From Ilyonectria destructans (Eukaryota > Ascomycota > Sordariomycetes > Hypocreales > Nectriaceae): DNA of 64,000 nucleotides. Numbering within the stretch: the first letter of the stretch is position 1; every line of letters starts with the position of its first letter. Where the stretch lies: positions 434,001 through 498,000 of the forward strand of contig JAHEWK010000001.1 in NCBI GenBank assembly GCA_020740775.1. Direction: 5' to 3'. The notes beneath the pieces were generated by a model. That model was not told where the DNA came from and made no database searches. It saw only the letters and a program-made list of their open reading frames with translations. Below are positions 54,081-64,000 of the stretch, piece by piece. Both the position numbers and the translations under genes were made by a program.

Positions 54081-55180
54081 ATGGCTTCACAGACACATCT
54101 TGTCACCGGCGGCAGCGGCTTTATCGCCATCCATCTAGTCCATCAGCTCCTGCAGGCCGGATATGCGGTGCATACCACTGTACGCAACTTGAAGAATGTT
54201 TCAAAAGTTCAGCCGCTGCGAGGGTTGCAAGAGAAATATCCCAGAAAACTTGAGCTCTTCGAAGCAGATCTGCTAAAGCCGGGCTCATTTGAGGCTGCTA
54301 TGCAAGGTTGCTCGGTGGTTCATCACGTCGCTTCCCCATTCCTGATGGCCGAGAAGATCAAGGATGGACAGAAGGAGATGGTCGAGCCGGCCCTTGAGGG
54401 AACTCGAAATGTATTAAACAGCGTTAATGGCACGGAGAGTGTTGAAAGAGTTGTCTTGACGTCGACTAGTAAGAAACCAAGTTTTGGAAGCCTAGGGTTG
54501 TTTTACTTTACTAACAGGTCTCAGTTGGCGCAATCTTTGGAGACTACATTGATGTCAGAAGTATGAAGGATAACGTCCTACATGAAAGCTACTTCAACGA
54601 ATCAAGCTCTGCTACTCACAACCCATACCACTATTCCAAAGTCCTTGCCGAAAAGGAAGCTTGGAAGATCCAGAAAAGTCAATCACGTTGGGATATGGTT
54701 GCCATCTGCCCAGGACTAGTTCTGGGACCGTCTCTGACAACTGGATCCGATTCTGGGAGTCTCTTCTTGCTGGATGAGCTGTTCAGCGGACAACTTTGGT
54801 TTGGCGTTCCCGACTTGAGCTTCTGCACCGTTGACGTGAGGGAAGTCGTCACAGCGCATATCAAAGCGGCGGAGGTTGCATCTGCAAGCGGGAGATATAT
54901 CATCTGCCACAAGGAAATGACGACGTTCGTCGACATTTCCAACGATGTCAGATCGCATGCCAATTCATGGACCCTTCCCCGCCACGTGCTGCCGAATGTC
55001 CTCGTGCGAGTCGTGGGCCCTCTGTTCGGTTTGACGCGGAAATGGATTCGCGCCAATCTTGGGGTTAGGTTCTCCGTCGATAATGAAAGGGGAATTAAGG
55101 AGCTTGGTGTATCATATCGTCCACTGACCGAGACATTAGACGATCACTATAAGTCATGGGTTGCTCAGAAAGGAAAGTAG
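54081..55180 (+). CDS. NAD(P)-dependent reductase, dihydroflavonol-4-reductase/cinnamoyl-CoA-reductase-like, 2 exons
   Basis: Exons are 54081-54468 and 54525-55180, giving 347 aa. The intron starts GTAAGA. The acceptor is TCTCAG at 54519-54524, because the CAG eight bases earlier would break the frame. The chain is an extended short-chain dehydrogenase: Rossmann motif TGGSGFIA near the N-terminus, an HHVAS strand, the catalytic pair Y164-x3-K168 (YHYSK), and a CPGLVLGPS segment. The GFSF-like substrate end is variable. Fungal members reduce aldehydes, ketones or methylglyoxal-like compounds. Gre2-like activity is possible, but the substrate is unknown. Likely cytosolic. Confidence 0.88.
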
Positions 55181-55586
55181 GTATTTGTAATAAAGAAGAA
55201 GGGGAAGTAAGTGTTAAGTAGCATTTGATAATTGTATTCTCCTTACTCTTACTCCAGCACTATATCTAAATCTTTTGTACTATTTTGTGGGGAAATGAGC
55301 TACAGAGAGGCTAAAAGACCCAACAGCCCACCCAAAAGACAAGTGGAAGATGTGGTGGCGGCATGTCTTCAATGGTTCGGAAGGCTGAAAATGAAGATGA
55401 TGGAAATGAACAAAAAATACAAGCTAATAGGGATACCGCAACGGGCATCATTTGACCAAATGGTTTATAAAGGAGTGTTGCATCAATGGGCTAAAAATAC
55501 TATCAATTGAACAATCTGTAGATAGTAGCTAATGATGATTGCGGACAGATCAACCTCCTTAGATATTCAGGCTCACCCACTGCCTT
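55181..55586. other. Intergenic between convergent genes
   Basis: 3' flanks of the reductase (plus) and the GH3 gene (minus). A 92-codon open stretch at 55232-55510 is Lys/Met-rich and has no family likeness. Confidence 0.4.
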
Positions 55587-58240
55587 TTATCTTCTAGCAG
55601 TGGCCTCGCTAGCATTACTGCCGACGATAGTAAGAGACGCGGTTTCCACAAGGTCACGGCTGCTGAATCCGACATGGAGGATGAACTCGCCCTTAGGGAT
55701 TAGCCACTGCTGCGCATCAGTGTCCCAGTAGCTCAGATCGCGGTGCATGAGTTCAAATGTAGCTTTGCCCCTCTCGTCAGGGCCGAGTTCAATCTTGTCG
55801 AACCCACGGAGCTGGCGAGGAGGCGTGCCTCTAGGAGTACTGTCCGGGAAAGTGACGTACAGCTGGGGCACAGCGGCGCCGCGGACGTCGCCTGTGTTGC
55901 GAACGGTGACCTCGGCAGTATAAATGATTTCCCATAAAGCAGGGTTGCCGCCAGGCTGTGTCTCGCGGTCCTCGGGGCGGGAAGTGATGTCGACATTCTC
56001 GTCCTCGGCCTGGACATTAAAGTCGAACAGATCGAACGTAGTGTAGGACAGGCCAAAGCCAAACTCGTAGTGGACATCAATGTCGTGGGCATCAAAGTAG
56101 CGGTAGTCAATCTCAAGCTTCTCATCAAAGTACGACTGCCAGTCCTCCTTGCTGGTGGTGTTAATGTTGGTCGTGATAGGGGCGTTATAGTCGGACGCGT
56201 TGTAGGCAATGGTGTAGGGAAGATGGCCAGAGGGGTTTACATCGCCATACAAAACATCCAGAATGGAGTTTCCAGACTCTTGGCCGGGGTAGTGGGCTAC
56301 GAGAATAGCAGTGACATTGGGGTGGTCGGCCCAGGGTAGGATATTAATGCCGGCGGAATGGGTGATGACGACGGTGTTGTTACAATCGGCAGCGACCGCC
56401 TCAACCAGCTTATTACCCCGGTAATCAAGGTCCAGGGTGTCACGGTCAACCATCTCCCTTGCCCAACCCTTGAGGAAGACGAGGCAAACATCGGGGTCGT
56501 TAGGAGCGGGGCTACCGGAGAAGAAGCTGGCGTCCATTGTGAGGACCATGGTGTTATTCAACCAGGCCTCAACGAGGGCACCATCCTTGGCTGCGCGAGT
56601 TTTGATGGCTTCTAGAGGAGAGATGAGGTACGTAAAGTGAGCAGCGCCGGATCCACCGCCAACAGCAAGAGTGCCAAACTCGAACTGCTGCTGGTTCAGG
56701 GGTCCCTCGGTGATATCGCTAGCGTCATTTCCGTAGACGGCGATCGATTTAGGTGCCTTGAGAGGAAGAGCTTTGTTCTCATTCTTGAGAAGAACTGTCG
56801 ATGCCGCCGCGTGCTTCCTGATTAGCTCCCCATGGTTGTCCCTAACGTCGCGACGGGCCGGCCCAGTGAGATTCCACTCGCGCAGCCAGGTACTTGGGGG
56901 CGAGAAGGTGTTGAGACGGGCAACCGAGGGATCCACGGACGGGAAGCCCTCGTCTTGATGCAAGGCGTAGTAGGGCGTCATGATGCGGGTGATCATGTCG
57001 TCCAGGCGCTCAGTATCGATAGTGCCGTTGTTGACACCTATGGTGATGTTGCCGCCGAAGTATGCGTTGTATGACTGCGTCTCCGCGGCGAAACGACGGC
57101 GGAGGTGACCAGGCATGTCCATATCTAGACCAGCCTCGATCGAAGCAACGCCAGAGCGGGCAGCGTACCAATCAGACATGACGTAACCTTGGAAACCGAG
57201 TTCTTCCTTGAGAAGCCCGTTTAAGATCTTGGAGTTTTGGCAACCGTATGAACCATTAACTCTCTGGTAGCAGCACATGAAGCTGGCGGCGTGGGCGTGA
57301 ACGGCGTTGGCAAACGGCCACATGTAGAGCTCATCTAATCGGCGTTAGGTATACGTTCTGCCACACGTTCCGGAAGATACTTACGGACGGTTCTGTCATC
57401 GACGTTGGAGGACAGGGCCTCATACTGAAGCGATCCATTGGGGTAGAAAGTAGGGTTTCGGAGCACCTCTTGCTCATTTAGGATCCAGTGCTTTGCAGTA
57501 GCTTGGACACCGGCATCTTGGAGACCCAGTACCGACTCCTCCATAGCGATTCCACTCAGGTAAGGGTCAGGCGAGAATCCTTCCCAGTTACGGCCGCCGT
57601 AAGCGGAACGGCCCATAGGTCCAACAGCTGGTCTGTACAAGGCTTCAGTCGATCTTCTCAGAAACTTTGAAGAAGCTGGATGGGTGACTCACGCGAGGGC
57701 GATCTGGGCACCTTTCGCCCTGAACTCGCGGCCCAGGGCCAAAGATCTGTCGTACATCATCTGCTTGTCCCAAGAGGACGCGATGGTGACACCAGCAGGA
57801 AAGGAGCTGACAAAGTCGGCGGTACGGAGAGAAGCTGGGCCGTCTTGGAGACAGAGACCGCTGAAGTTCAGCCGCGGAATAGGGTAAATGTTGCCGACGC
57901 AGGGACCGGGTCGTCCGGTCACCATATCCGCCTTCTCTTCGAGGGTTAGCTCGGCAACAAAAGCTCGCGCCTTCTCTAGAGCATCGTCCCAACCACCAGC
58001 GCCGGATATACGAGCTATGATGATCATGTTAGCGTCTAGCAATATTGCCCAAGATGTCGTTATGGACATACGAGAGGGGTAGACGGCCTCGGAGTCCCCA
58101 TACTGGCCGAGGATAACGGTGTCTTCAGGCTGGGTCCATGAAAATGCATCTGCAGACCTGTCGCCGGACTGATAAACCTGAGCAGAGGCAGTGGGTGCCA
58201 GCAAAAGGCTGGAAAATGAGAGGGTCTTGGCGATGATCAT
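55587..58240 (-). CDS. Secreted GH3 beta-glucosidase, 4 exons
   Basis: Exons are 58240-58072, 58014-57693, 57632-57385 and 57334-55587, giving 828 aa. MIIAKTLSFSSLLLAPTASA is a signal peptide. Domains in order: GH3 TIM barrel (YPSPRISGAGGW, then the KHWILNEQE segment), nucleophile Asp301 in YVMSDWYAARSG, the alpha/beta sandwich (DVCLVFLKGWAREMVDRDTL, with the acid/base candidate Glu near residue 540), and the C-terminal fibronectin-III-like domain. Relatives usually read AEEGADR where this protein has AREMVDR, so a Gly next to the acid/base Glu is Met here. The enzyme hydrolyses beta-glucosides such as cellobiose. It is convergent with the reductase at 55180. Confidence 0.93.
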
Positions 58241-60721
58241 GTTGCGTGGTGCTCTGGATCTGAGGGGTGACCTTGCATGAGATTGATCTGCGACATTGTC
58301 TCGGGACGAAGTCGATTTATAGATGAACTTGAGCAAGCTTAAACATATGGTTCAATAACATGACGAAGCAGTCTGCTGCTAAGGAGGCGAGGGGAACATG
58401 GGAGTTCATGTTGGGATGGGCCGTGGTGAAGGTGGCCGATGTCGTCCCCCAGATCCGAAGCCCACCGCCGGGGTCTTCTCGGCGATTCAACCTCAGGTGC
58501 TTGAAATCTTTGAAGTCAAGATTGAGACTGGCAGAGTTTGTTGGCCACGCGGAGCCGAACTGGCGCGATTCTTGTCTGTTGGAGAGCTTGAGAGCCCACC
58601 TCCGGATTGTGGGAATGCGGAGATTTCTCCAGATACTGCTGGACTAGTGTTGGACTGATGCAGGCTCAAATCGCCCAATCGCCTTGCAGAGAGTACGACG
58701 ATAGTCGCACAGAATGTAAGTAAGTAAGGTTGCTAAGCGACAGCAGGTGATATCCCACTATTCCTTGATTCTGTCAGCTCATCAGACTAGGTCTTGGCAA
58801 AGGCCTTTTTGAAACGAACTGACATCCAAAGAAGCAGGAGGTACCCCAAAAAGCGCGTTTAAAGCCCTGGAATCCAGTACCTGTTTCTCTTTGCCAATAC
58901 ACCTCGATTTTGAGACTAAAAACTCCGTGCCGTAGAAGCCTTGACTCGGTGCATTTCTGGAGCCATGCCGGGGAGAATGTGGAGTGATCTGGTGTTCTTG
59001 GCCAAGAATATTGCTGTGGACAAACAGGGCCGGAGAATCGCCCGTGAGCAGCCATTCGGAACGATTTCTTTACGATGCCACAGCGCCACGAAGCCTTCTG
59101 CAAATCTAACGTCGAGGCTGTACATGAATATCTCCGCACTTCACGCCGAATCCAAGCTCCTTGTGGGGGTTTGAAGGCACATGAGGTCATCGGTGCCCCA
59201 TGAACATTCTCCAGCAACATGCAGGACTCTCACGACACCGCGCCGCCAAGTCCATACGGACCGAATTCATGAGTGGCCTTGTGGATACCAGTAGTAATTG
59301 CATGAACAGGGCAGAACCGAAGCAGACTAAAAGCATCTGAATGATCTGATCCACCCGGTCGGGTTAAAATGCGCCAAAACGTAACGGCACCGGCCCCAGC
59401 CACCTTCGCATCGAGTGGACCCCCTGGAAATGGGTGGGTGTGGTCTAGGTGGCCTTTTCCGATACTATCCGTAGTACCTCTAGATAGAGCGCGACATCTG
59501 AACAAGTTGGCGTTATGAACTCCATATCTGACTGGGGTGTAGAGATCCCAAACCTAAGCAAGTCCTACGGGATCTCGTGCCCAACCTGAAGTTCACGCCA
59601 TGATGGCTTCCCACAGAGAGTTCAATGTAGCTGACCTCTTTGATGCCCGCATCCCTTCCATCGCTCATAGGCCGCGGCTGTGAAGGGCATGGAGGACGCG
59701 GTCGACGCGGCAAATGACCTTCTTGAACAAGAACGAAAGTTGCTCCTCTCGGTCTGGGCCATGGCTATTCTAATGATTCACGAGCCTCTGAACATCTTGG
59801 TGTAGTTGAGCGTCAGTGTCTTCTGCCGCCTGTTGCTGGGTTCCGATGCCACGGCACGGCCATCCCGGAGCCACCACCGCCCGGGGAGCTGCTCTACTCT
59901 AGTTAAGTTAGACTGAAACTTTTATAGAGATAGGTACTTTTTATCTGTAAAGGCCTCTTTAAAGTAGGGTGTGTAGTAAACATTTAGCTTATTCCGTTGT
60001 AGAATTGGCATTATAACACCACGATGGGAAAATGAGTAGAAAATATATTCTGATTTGAAAAGACGATTCTAAACCAACCTGGTCTTTCAGATCCGAAAAG
60101 CCTCCTGGAGGCAGGAGAAACTTTGTGTGTCAATAATGCCTCTATGACCACATAGTCAATGTTACTAATTGTCGCGTTAGGATGATGAATACGATAAGCA
60201 TATGTTAGTTGTGGTGGTAGAGGACTGGCAAATTTGGGTTTTGAGTCGGAGGCATCTCTCAGTCAAGTAAAAATTAAGCTTGGAACGTTTTGAAGAGAAT
60301 CGCTGCGATTGACTTTTACAAAGACTTCCATCTTGGCCATCGTCTTATTAATTCCGTGAACCGAGATACAAGCATTCATTCCATAACCGCTCCCCAAAGA
60401 CTGTGCGACCATGGTATCCAGCTGGACACCCTTCCAGACCAAATTCCCAGTGGTCAGGCCGAGTCCGTGGATGTGTCTATTCGTCCTCGCTCCTATTGGA
60501 AAGCGGCTAGGTACATCTTTGTTCACTGTCTGAATTAAGTGGTGTGTCCGTTTGGCGCGATTGATATAAGTGATTCAACGATGATATTCGGAGACAAACT
60601 CCAATCTTAATATTCTTTCCCTAGATAGAGGCTGTCGCCTAATTTCCAACAAACATATTCCATTCACTTATTGCAACGAACTACTAGAGAAACTCGCACA
60701 ATCCCCTCAGCCTCGAGGTTA
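58241..60721. other. Gene-poor stretch
   Basis: Contains the GH3 promoter, with a CCGGGG at 58468-58473 as a possible CreA site. Open stretches at 58774-59220 (minus) and 59590-59810 (plus, reading MASHREFNVADLFDAR in part) are unsupported. No repeat or RNA gene seen. Confidence 0.4.
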
Positions 60722-61258
60722 TCAGCTTGCCAGCCCATCAGCCAACATAGCATTAATCAGCTGGCAATGTCGGTTCGCATTTGACTCGCTCATTTCATTG
60801 TCATAGTTCAACCCATATGGCCAGATGTGGCCCCCTCCGCAGTTAATAACTGCAGATGATCCGTCCCATGTTCGCAGGAGTGTTGTTGCCGAAGGCCAGT
60901 TGTTGGCGTTACACCTGTTGGTGAAGGCTTGGGTCTGGCCGATACCGAGAGTGTGCGCGATTTCATGGAGCGAAGTCCGCTCGTTCATGTACGAACGGTT
61001 CGAGCCGAATCGGATGTTGCCGCTGAAGCTGCCATCCGCGGTGGCCACACTGGGGACGTACTGGACCGTGATGGTTTTGCTTGCACGGGAGGCCAGTCTA
61101 TTGTAGCGAGCCACTGCCAAGTTCATGGCGCTTGTGATGCGGGTGTATGCGTCGGATTGGTCTGACGTAGGATTCGAGACCCTCTGCAACTGCCATGTAA
61201 TGGTCGCCGAGGCGAGGGCGGCGTAGAGCCAGACGAACGAGAGAAGTGTGACACGCAT
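60722..61258 (-). CDS. Minimal secreted HExxH protein (putative metalloprotease-like), 178 aa
   Basis: Start ATG 61258 is preferred over the upstream frame because it opens with a signal peptide (MRVTLLSFVWLYAALASA) and has a TATA box 120 bp upstream. The mature chain contains SLHEIAHTLGIG with H98, E99 and H102 as the HExxH zinc-binding and catalytic motif. A later GGGHIWPYGL supplies another His (144) that could be the third ligand, and there are three cysteines. Sequence style (LHEIAHTLGIGQT, WPYGLNYDNE) matches small secreted putative metalloproteases of bacteria and fungi, some of which carry a lectin domain. Here there is none. Function is not established. Confidence 0.78.
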   Translation of the reverse strand: MRVTLLSFVWLYAALASATITWQLQRVSNPTSDQSDAYTRITSAMNLAVARYNRLASRASKTITVQYVPSVATADGSFSGNIRFGSNRSYMNERTSLHEIAHTLGIGQTQAFTNRCNANNWPSATTLLRTWDGSSAVINCGGGHIWPYGLNYDNEMSESNANRHCQLINAMLADGLAS

Positions 61259-61377
61259 GATGAAGGCGATAAGAGCAGGGCAGGCGTTGGATAGTATCCG
61301 CAGTAAGCGGAGGAGAGAAGCTGGATGCAGGACAGGATAGAGATCGTGTTTTAAAATAGTCACGATTCTGAGCACTA

Positions 61378-61386
61378 CTTTATATA
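61378..61386 (-). promoter_or_regulatory. TATA box of the HExxH gene
   Basis: The minus strand reads TATATAAAG about 120 nt before ATG 61258. Confidence 0.5.
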
Positions 61387-61441
61387 TGTTCATTTTACAT
61401 TTGCTCGGCGAATTACTACCGTAAACCGGCGGTAATGCCAA

Positions 61442-62316
61442 GCCTAGAGGGGAACCCTGTTAATGGGTCTGCACTATACTCGAGGTCTATATTAGGAAGG
61501 AAAAACGAATTGCTCCAATGATTACTTCCCAAAACTTGGAAAATCCCACGCTATTCGGATGGAGAACCCCATTGGGAATAGGAAATACGAGCTTGAACTA
61601 GTCCGCTTGGATGTTTGAAACAACCCCTCCAATCTTGGATATAACCTTCCAAACTAGGTTGTCCAACAACAGGGGAGCCCTGTTTGGGCAAAACAAAACA
61701 GGTCTCATCTATGACTATCAATGCGACTGGCACCATAAAACACAAGTTCAGCGTTGCAGTTGGCCCACTAGACTGAGCCCATGACCCAGAAAGCCCTGCG
61801 CCCCTGAGTGAGTGAACGATAAACAACGGTGAGTATTGCTGCAGGGTTTTGCCTAAGGGCCGAACGCAAGCTTACTCAACTTCGGGACCCCTTTTTCTCT
61901 GAACGCTTGGGGGTAAAGGAGGAGAAAACTCTGTACGCTACTGGCTTCCTGCTACCCATACGATTGTTAACCGGAGGCTAAGGAATAGGGCTGGTCCCTG
62001 GGCTAATCCGACGGGAGTCGAAGCCTATGGTAGGCTACAGCCTGTGACATTTCAGCCACATCGGTAAGCTAATGTGACCGCTTAATGGAGAACACGGATC
62101 GTTACTTTCCGGCACTACTAATATTATGATGTACATCTGGGCCCCCTCATCTAGCATTGGGGCCACCCTAGTATTAATTGGGAACCAGATTCCTGCCACT
62201 TCAGACCGCTAGCTTTGTGCATGTCTTGCTCTCTGCGTCAGATTTATTTCATAGACCTGCTTTGACTAATGCCCCTGCGGATAAACAACCCTTACAGCAT
62301 TAGATATACCCAGTAG
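61442..62316. other. Intergenic, no gene seen
   Basis: No coding signal; 61551-61826 on the minus strand is open but not protein-like. Confidence 0.45.
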
Positions 62317-62821
62317 ATGGCACAGATGGACTTTAGTGGCCACTATGATGATACCTCACCCGACTCCCCGAACCCCCTTCTCTTGGGTGCAGTCACATGG
62401 TTGAATCACAGTGCAGCACTGACAATGCGACCTAGGTGCTCGACGGCATCTTCAAATCTCTGTTCTCTGTCTCCAAGCTACAACGAGCTCCGGTTCAAGG
62501 GCGGCTCGCAGCTTCAGATCGTCGAGTCCATGGCCCTAGTGCAGCCTTTTGATTTAAAGAAGTTCCAGTATGCTCGCGTGTGTCGCGAGGAGCGATGGTT
62601 CTTTGTGTGGCAGGGTGATAATCGGAACGCCAATTCCCAGGCCACTAGTGTGGAAGAGAGGTTAGTTTCATTGGTTAGTTTGGTACCAAATAACAACAAG
62701 GTAAAAGAGTCAGTGCTCACGGATGAATCATAGGTCTGCGGGAACGAGTCCTGCCTTTTCAACCTACTTCATCTACTCACCGCATCCCTTTCTTGCTCGT
62801 CATGCCACCAAAGTCAGGTAG
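62317..62821 (+). CDS. Hypothetical protein, 143 aa, 2 exons, doubtful
   Basis: A possible join of 62317-62660 and 62734-62821 (intron GTTAGT...TAG) gives 143 residues without a signal peptide. Segments such as LRFKGGSQLQIVESMAL, CREERWFFVWQGD and STYFIYSPHPFLARHA are protein-like, but no family was recognised. The next frame from ATG 62802 (MPPKSGSDDLGTVRF) overlaps its end. Possibly two pieces of one decayed gene. Confidence 0.27.
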
Positions 62822-64000
62822 CGATGATTTAGGTACTGTTCGGTTCAAGAACGGCGCAGATATGACATATGAGGTGAACGGTGACATTCTCGAAAAGGAT
62901 CCTTCGGTCGAGCATCTTGAGCTTCTTAGTAGTCTACTTATACGCACCTCTGCGATATTTAATTGTCTTTCAATTTACATCTTCATCCATCTTCTATTAG
63001 CAATCTATGTGTGGAAGGTGGTTCGCAAATGCCTCCCGAGTGGCTTACAACTGACTCGCTCTAATCTAACTTCTGTCTGCTCCCACAAGGTGAGCAAGTT
63101 GCCGGCACAAGGTCAAAAAACACAGTTTTATCCACAATTCAAGCATTTCCTACCCAATGCAACTGACTCGTTCTCATTGCATCATCCCGCAATGAGCCTA
63201 TGCTGATGGGCCTTTTGCTCGAAGATCACTATTTAGATGCCTGTTTCTAAAGGAGGTATCAAACACGTGATCATCCCAATGATTGAAAGTTTGCAGACTG
63301 ACATTTCTTCCCCATGAGTTTTGCGGTAGATCCACTAGTATCTTCATCAATGGCGATGGATTGCGAGCTGCGCCGTCTGAAGAAGAGGTCCAGGGACGGC
63401 AAGTCTGTTATCACGACAACCACACGAACTATGGTCGCACGACCAAGCCATACCGGTTAGGAAATTTACCTTCGCGCTAGAACGTTCAAAAAGGTTTCTA
63501 ATATGAACTTTGCACTCAACATGTCCCAAAAAATTGAGGGGTACTTTAAGGATATGATACAGGAAAAGCTTCTTGCCGAGGCAACGGACTTGATTTGCGA
63601 GAATGAGGAAGAATAATTGTGCCCAAAGGCTCCAGCCCGTGTGTTTACAGGGAATCTTCTGCAAAGGTTCAGAGCAACATCCGAGTTGGTAAAATTCTCC
63701 TCGTTTGTCGACTCTGACACCCATGTCGTACATACACAGATTGACCAAGACGGTGACTATGGCTGGTGCTAACAAAGAGCATAGCCTCTCGACTGCTTTC
63801 TTTACGTCGCCTTCGAGATGTTCTTGAGCCCCGAGGTCGTCATTGCGCAATATTCCACTAGTGTTAGGCGGATTTCCTGGGACTACATTGAAAACGGAAT
63901 CATATTCTTTGCCAATCTTCTTTATTTCTCCACGCGTCGAAACATTGCTTTTCTCAGATGGAAGGGTGAGTAACTCATAGTCGCCGATGTCATTCACAAA
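62822..64000. other. Window edge, unassigned
   Basis: Open pieces occur on both strands (63347-63997 minus; a plus stretch around 63503-63615 reading ALNMSQKIEGYFKDMIQEK). The plus pieces look more protein-like (amphipathic helix), separated by stops, which suggests a decayed gene continuing past the window end. Nothing is recognised with confidence. Confidence 0.3.

Noticed and set aside
58774..59220. 148-codon minus-strand open stretch
   Set aside because: No start context, no family likeness, composition like random GC-rich DNA.
61259..61441. 61-residue N-terminal extension of the HExxH protein
   Set aside because: A signal peptide begins at 61258 and a TATA box lies within the extension.
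1..64000. tRNA, 5S rRNA or CRISPR array
   Set aside because: No paired A/B-box tRNA pattern, no rRNA-like sequence and no regularly spaced identical repeats were seen by eye. A covariance-model scan would be needed to exclude small RNA genes fully.

Overview
The window looks like chromosomal DNA of a filamentous ascomycete (Pezizomycotina). Coding regions are split by many short introns, mostly about 45-75 nt, nearly all GT..AG. Typical families of this group are present: Zn2Cys6 and PF11951 regulators, a CFEM/PTH11-type receptor, a LaeA-like methyltransferase, fungal MFS transporters, and secreted glycoside hydrolases and cysteine-containing proteins. The genus cannot be fixed from sequence alone. 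I saw no rRNA, tRNA or CRISPR array. Exon joins below were made by hand from splice signals, frame and family consistency.

Layout. 1-6.8 kb is gene-poor: a secreted protein (916-1772), a four-exon cysteine-rich secreted protein (4102-4648), a conserved-looking unknown (5020-5859) and faint transposon-like remnants. 6.9-20.7 kb is the gene-dense heart: a PF11951 regulator, an Old Yellow Enzyme homologue, an intracellular GH2 beta-mannosidase, a flavocytochrome b2-type hydroxy-acid dehydrogenase ending in a peroxisomal-type tripeptide, an MFS sugar transporter and a Zn2Cys6 activator. Divergent promoters and CreA-type GC boxes suggest a small carbon-utilisation cluster for mannosides. 21.7-29.9 kb holds a secreted epoxide-hydrolase-like enzyme, a rhodopsin-like membrane protein, a secreted six-cysteine protein and a GH31 glycosidase. 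31.5-43.6 kb is sparse: a TPR protein, a small secreted protein, a broken LaeA-like methyltransferase pseudogene beside an intact CFEM receptor, and an acidic unknown.

43.5-50.2 kb is a decay zone: a short Zn2Cys6 protein missing one zinc ligand, an amino-acid/choline permease fragment, an intact seven-exon MFS transporter, then a DDE transposase remnant abutting a frameshifted Pfs (nucleoside-phosphorylase-like) remnant, and an unassigned open frame. 51.0-58.3 kb returns to intact genes: an alginate-lyase-like secreted protein, an NAD(P)-dependent reductase and a secreted GH3 beta-glucosidase. 58.3-64 kb holds a minimal secreted HExxH protein and little else that can be called with confidence.

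Together the intact genes describe a plant-material or saprotrophic lifestyle: polysaccharide side chains attacked by secreted and intracellular glycosidases, uptake by a sugar porter, detoxification enzymes, and secreted candidate effectors set among degenerate mobile DNA.
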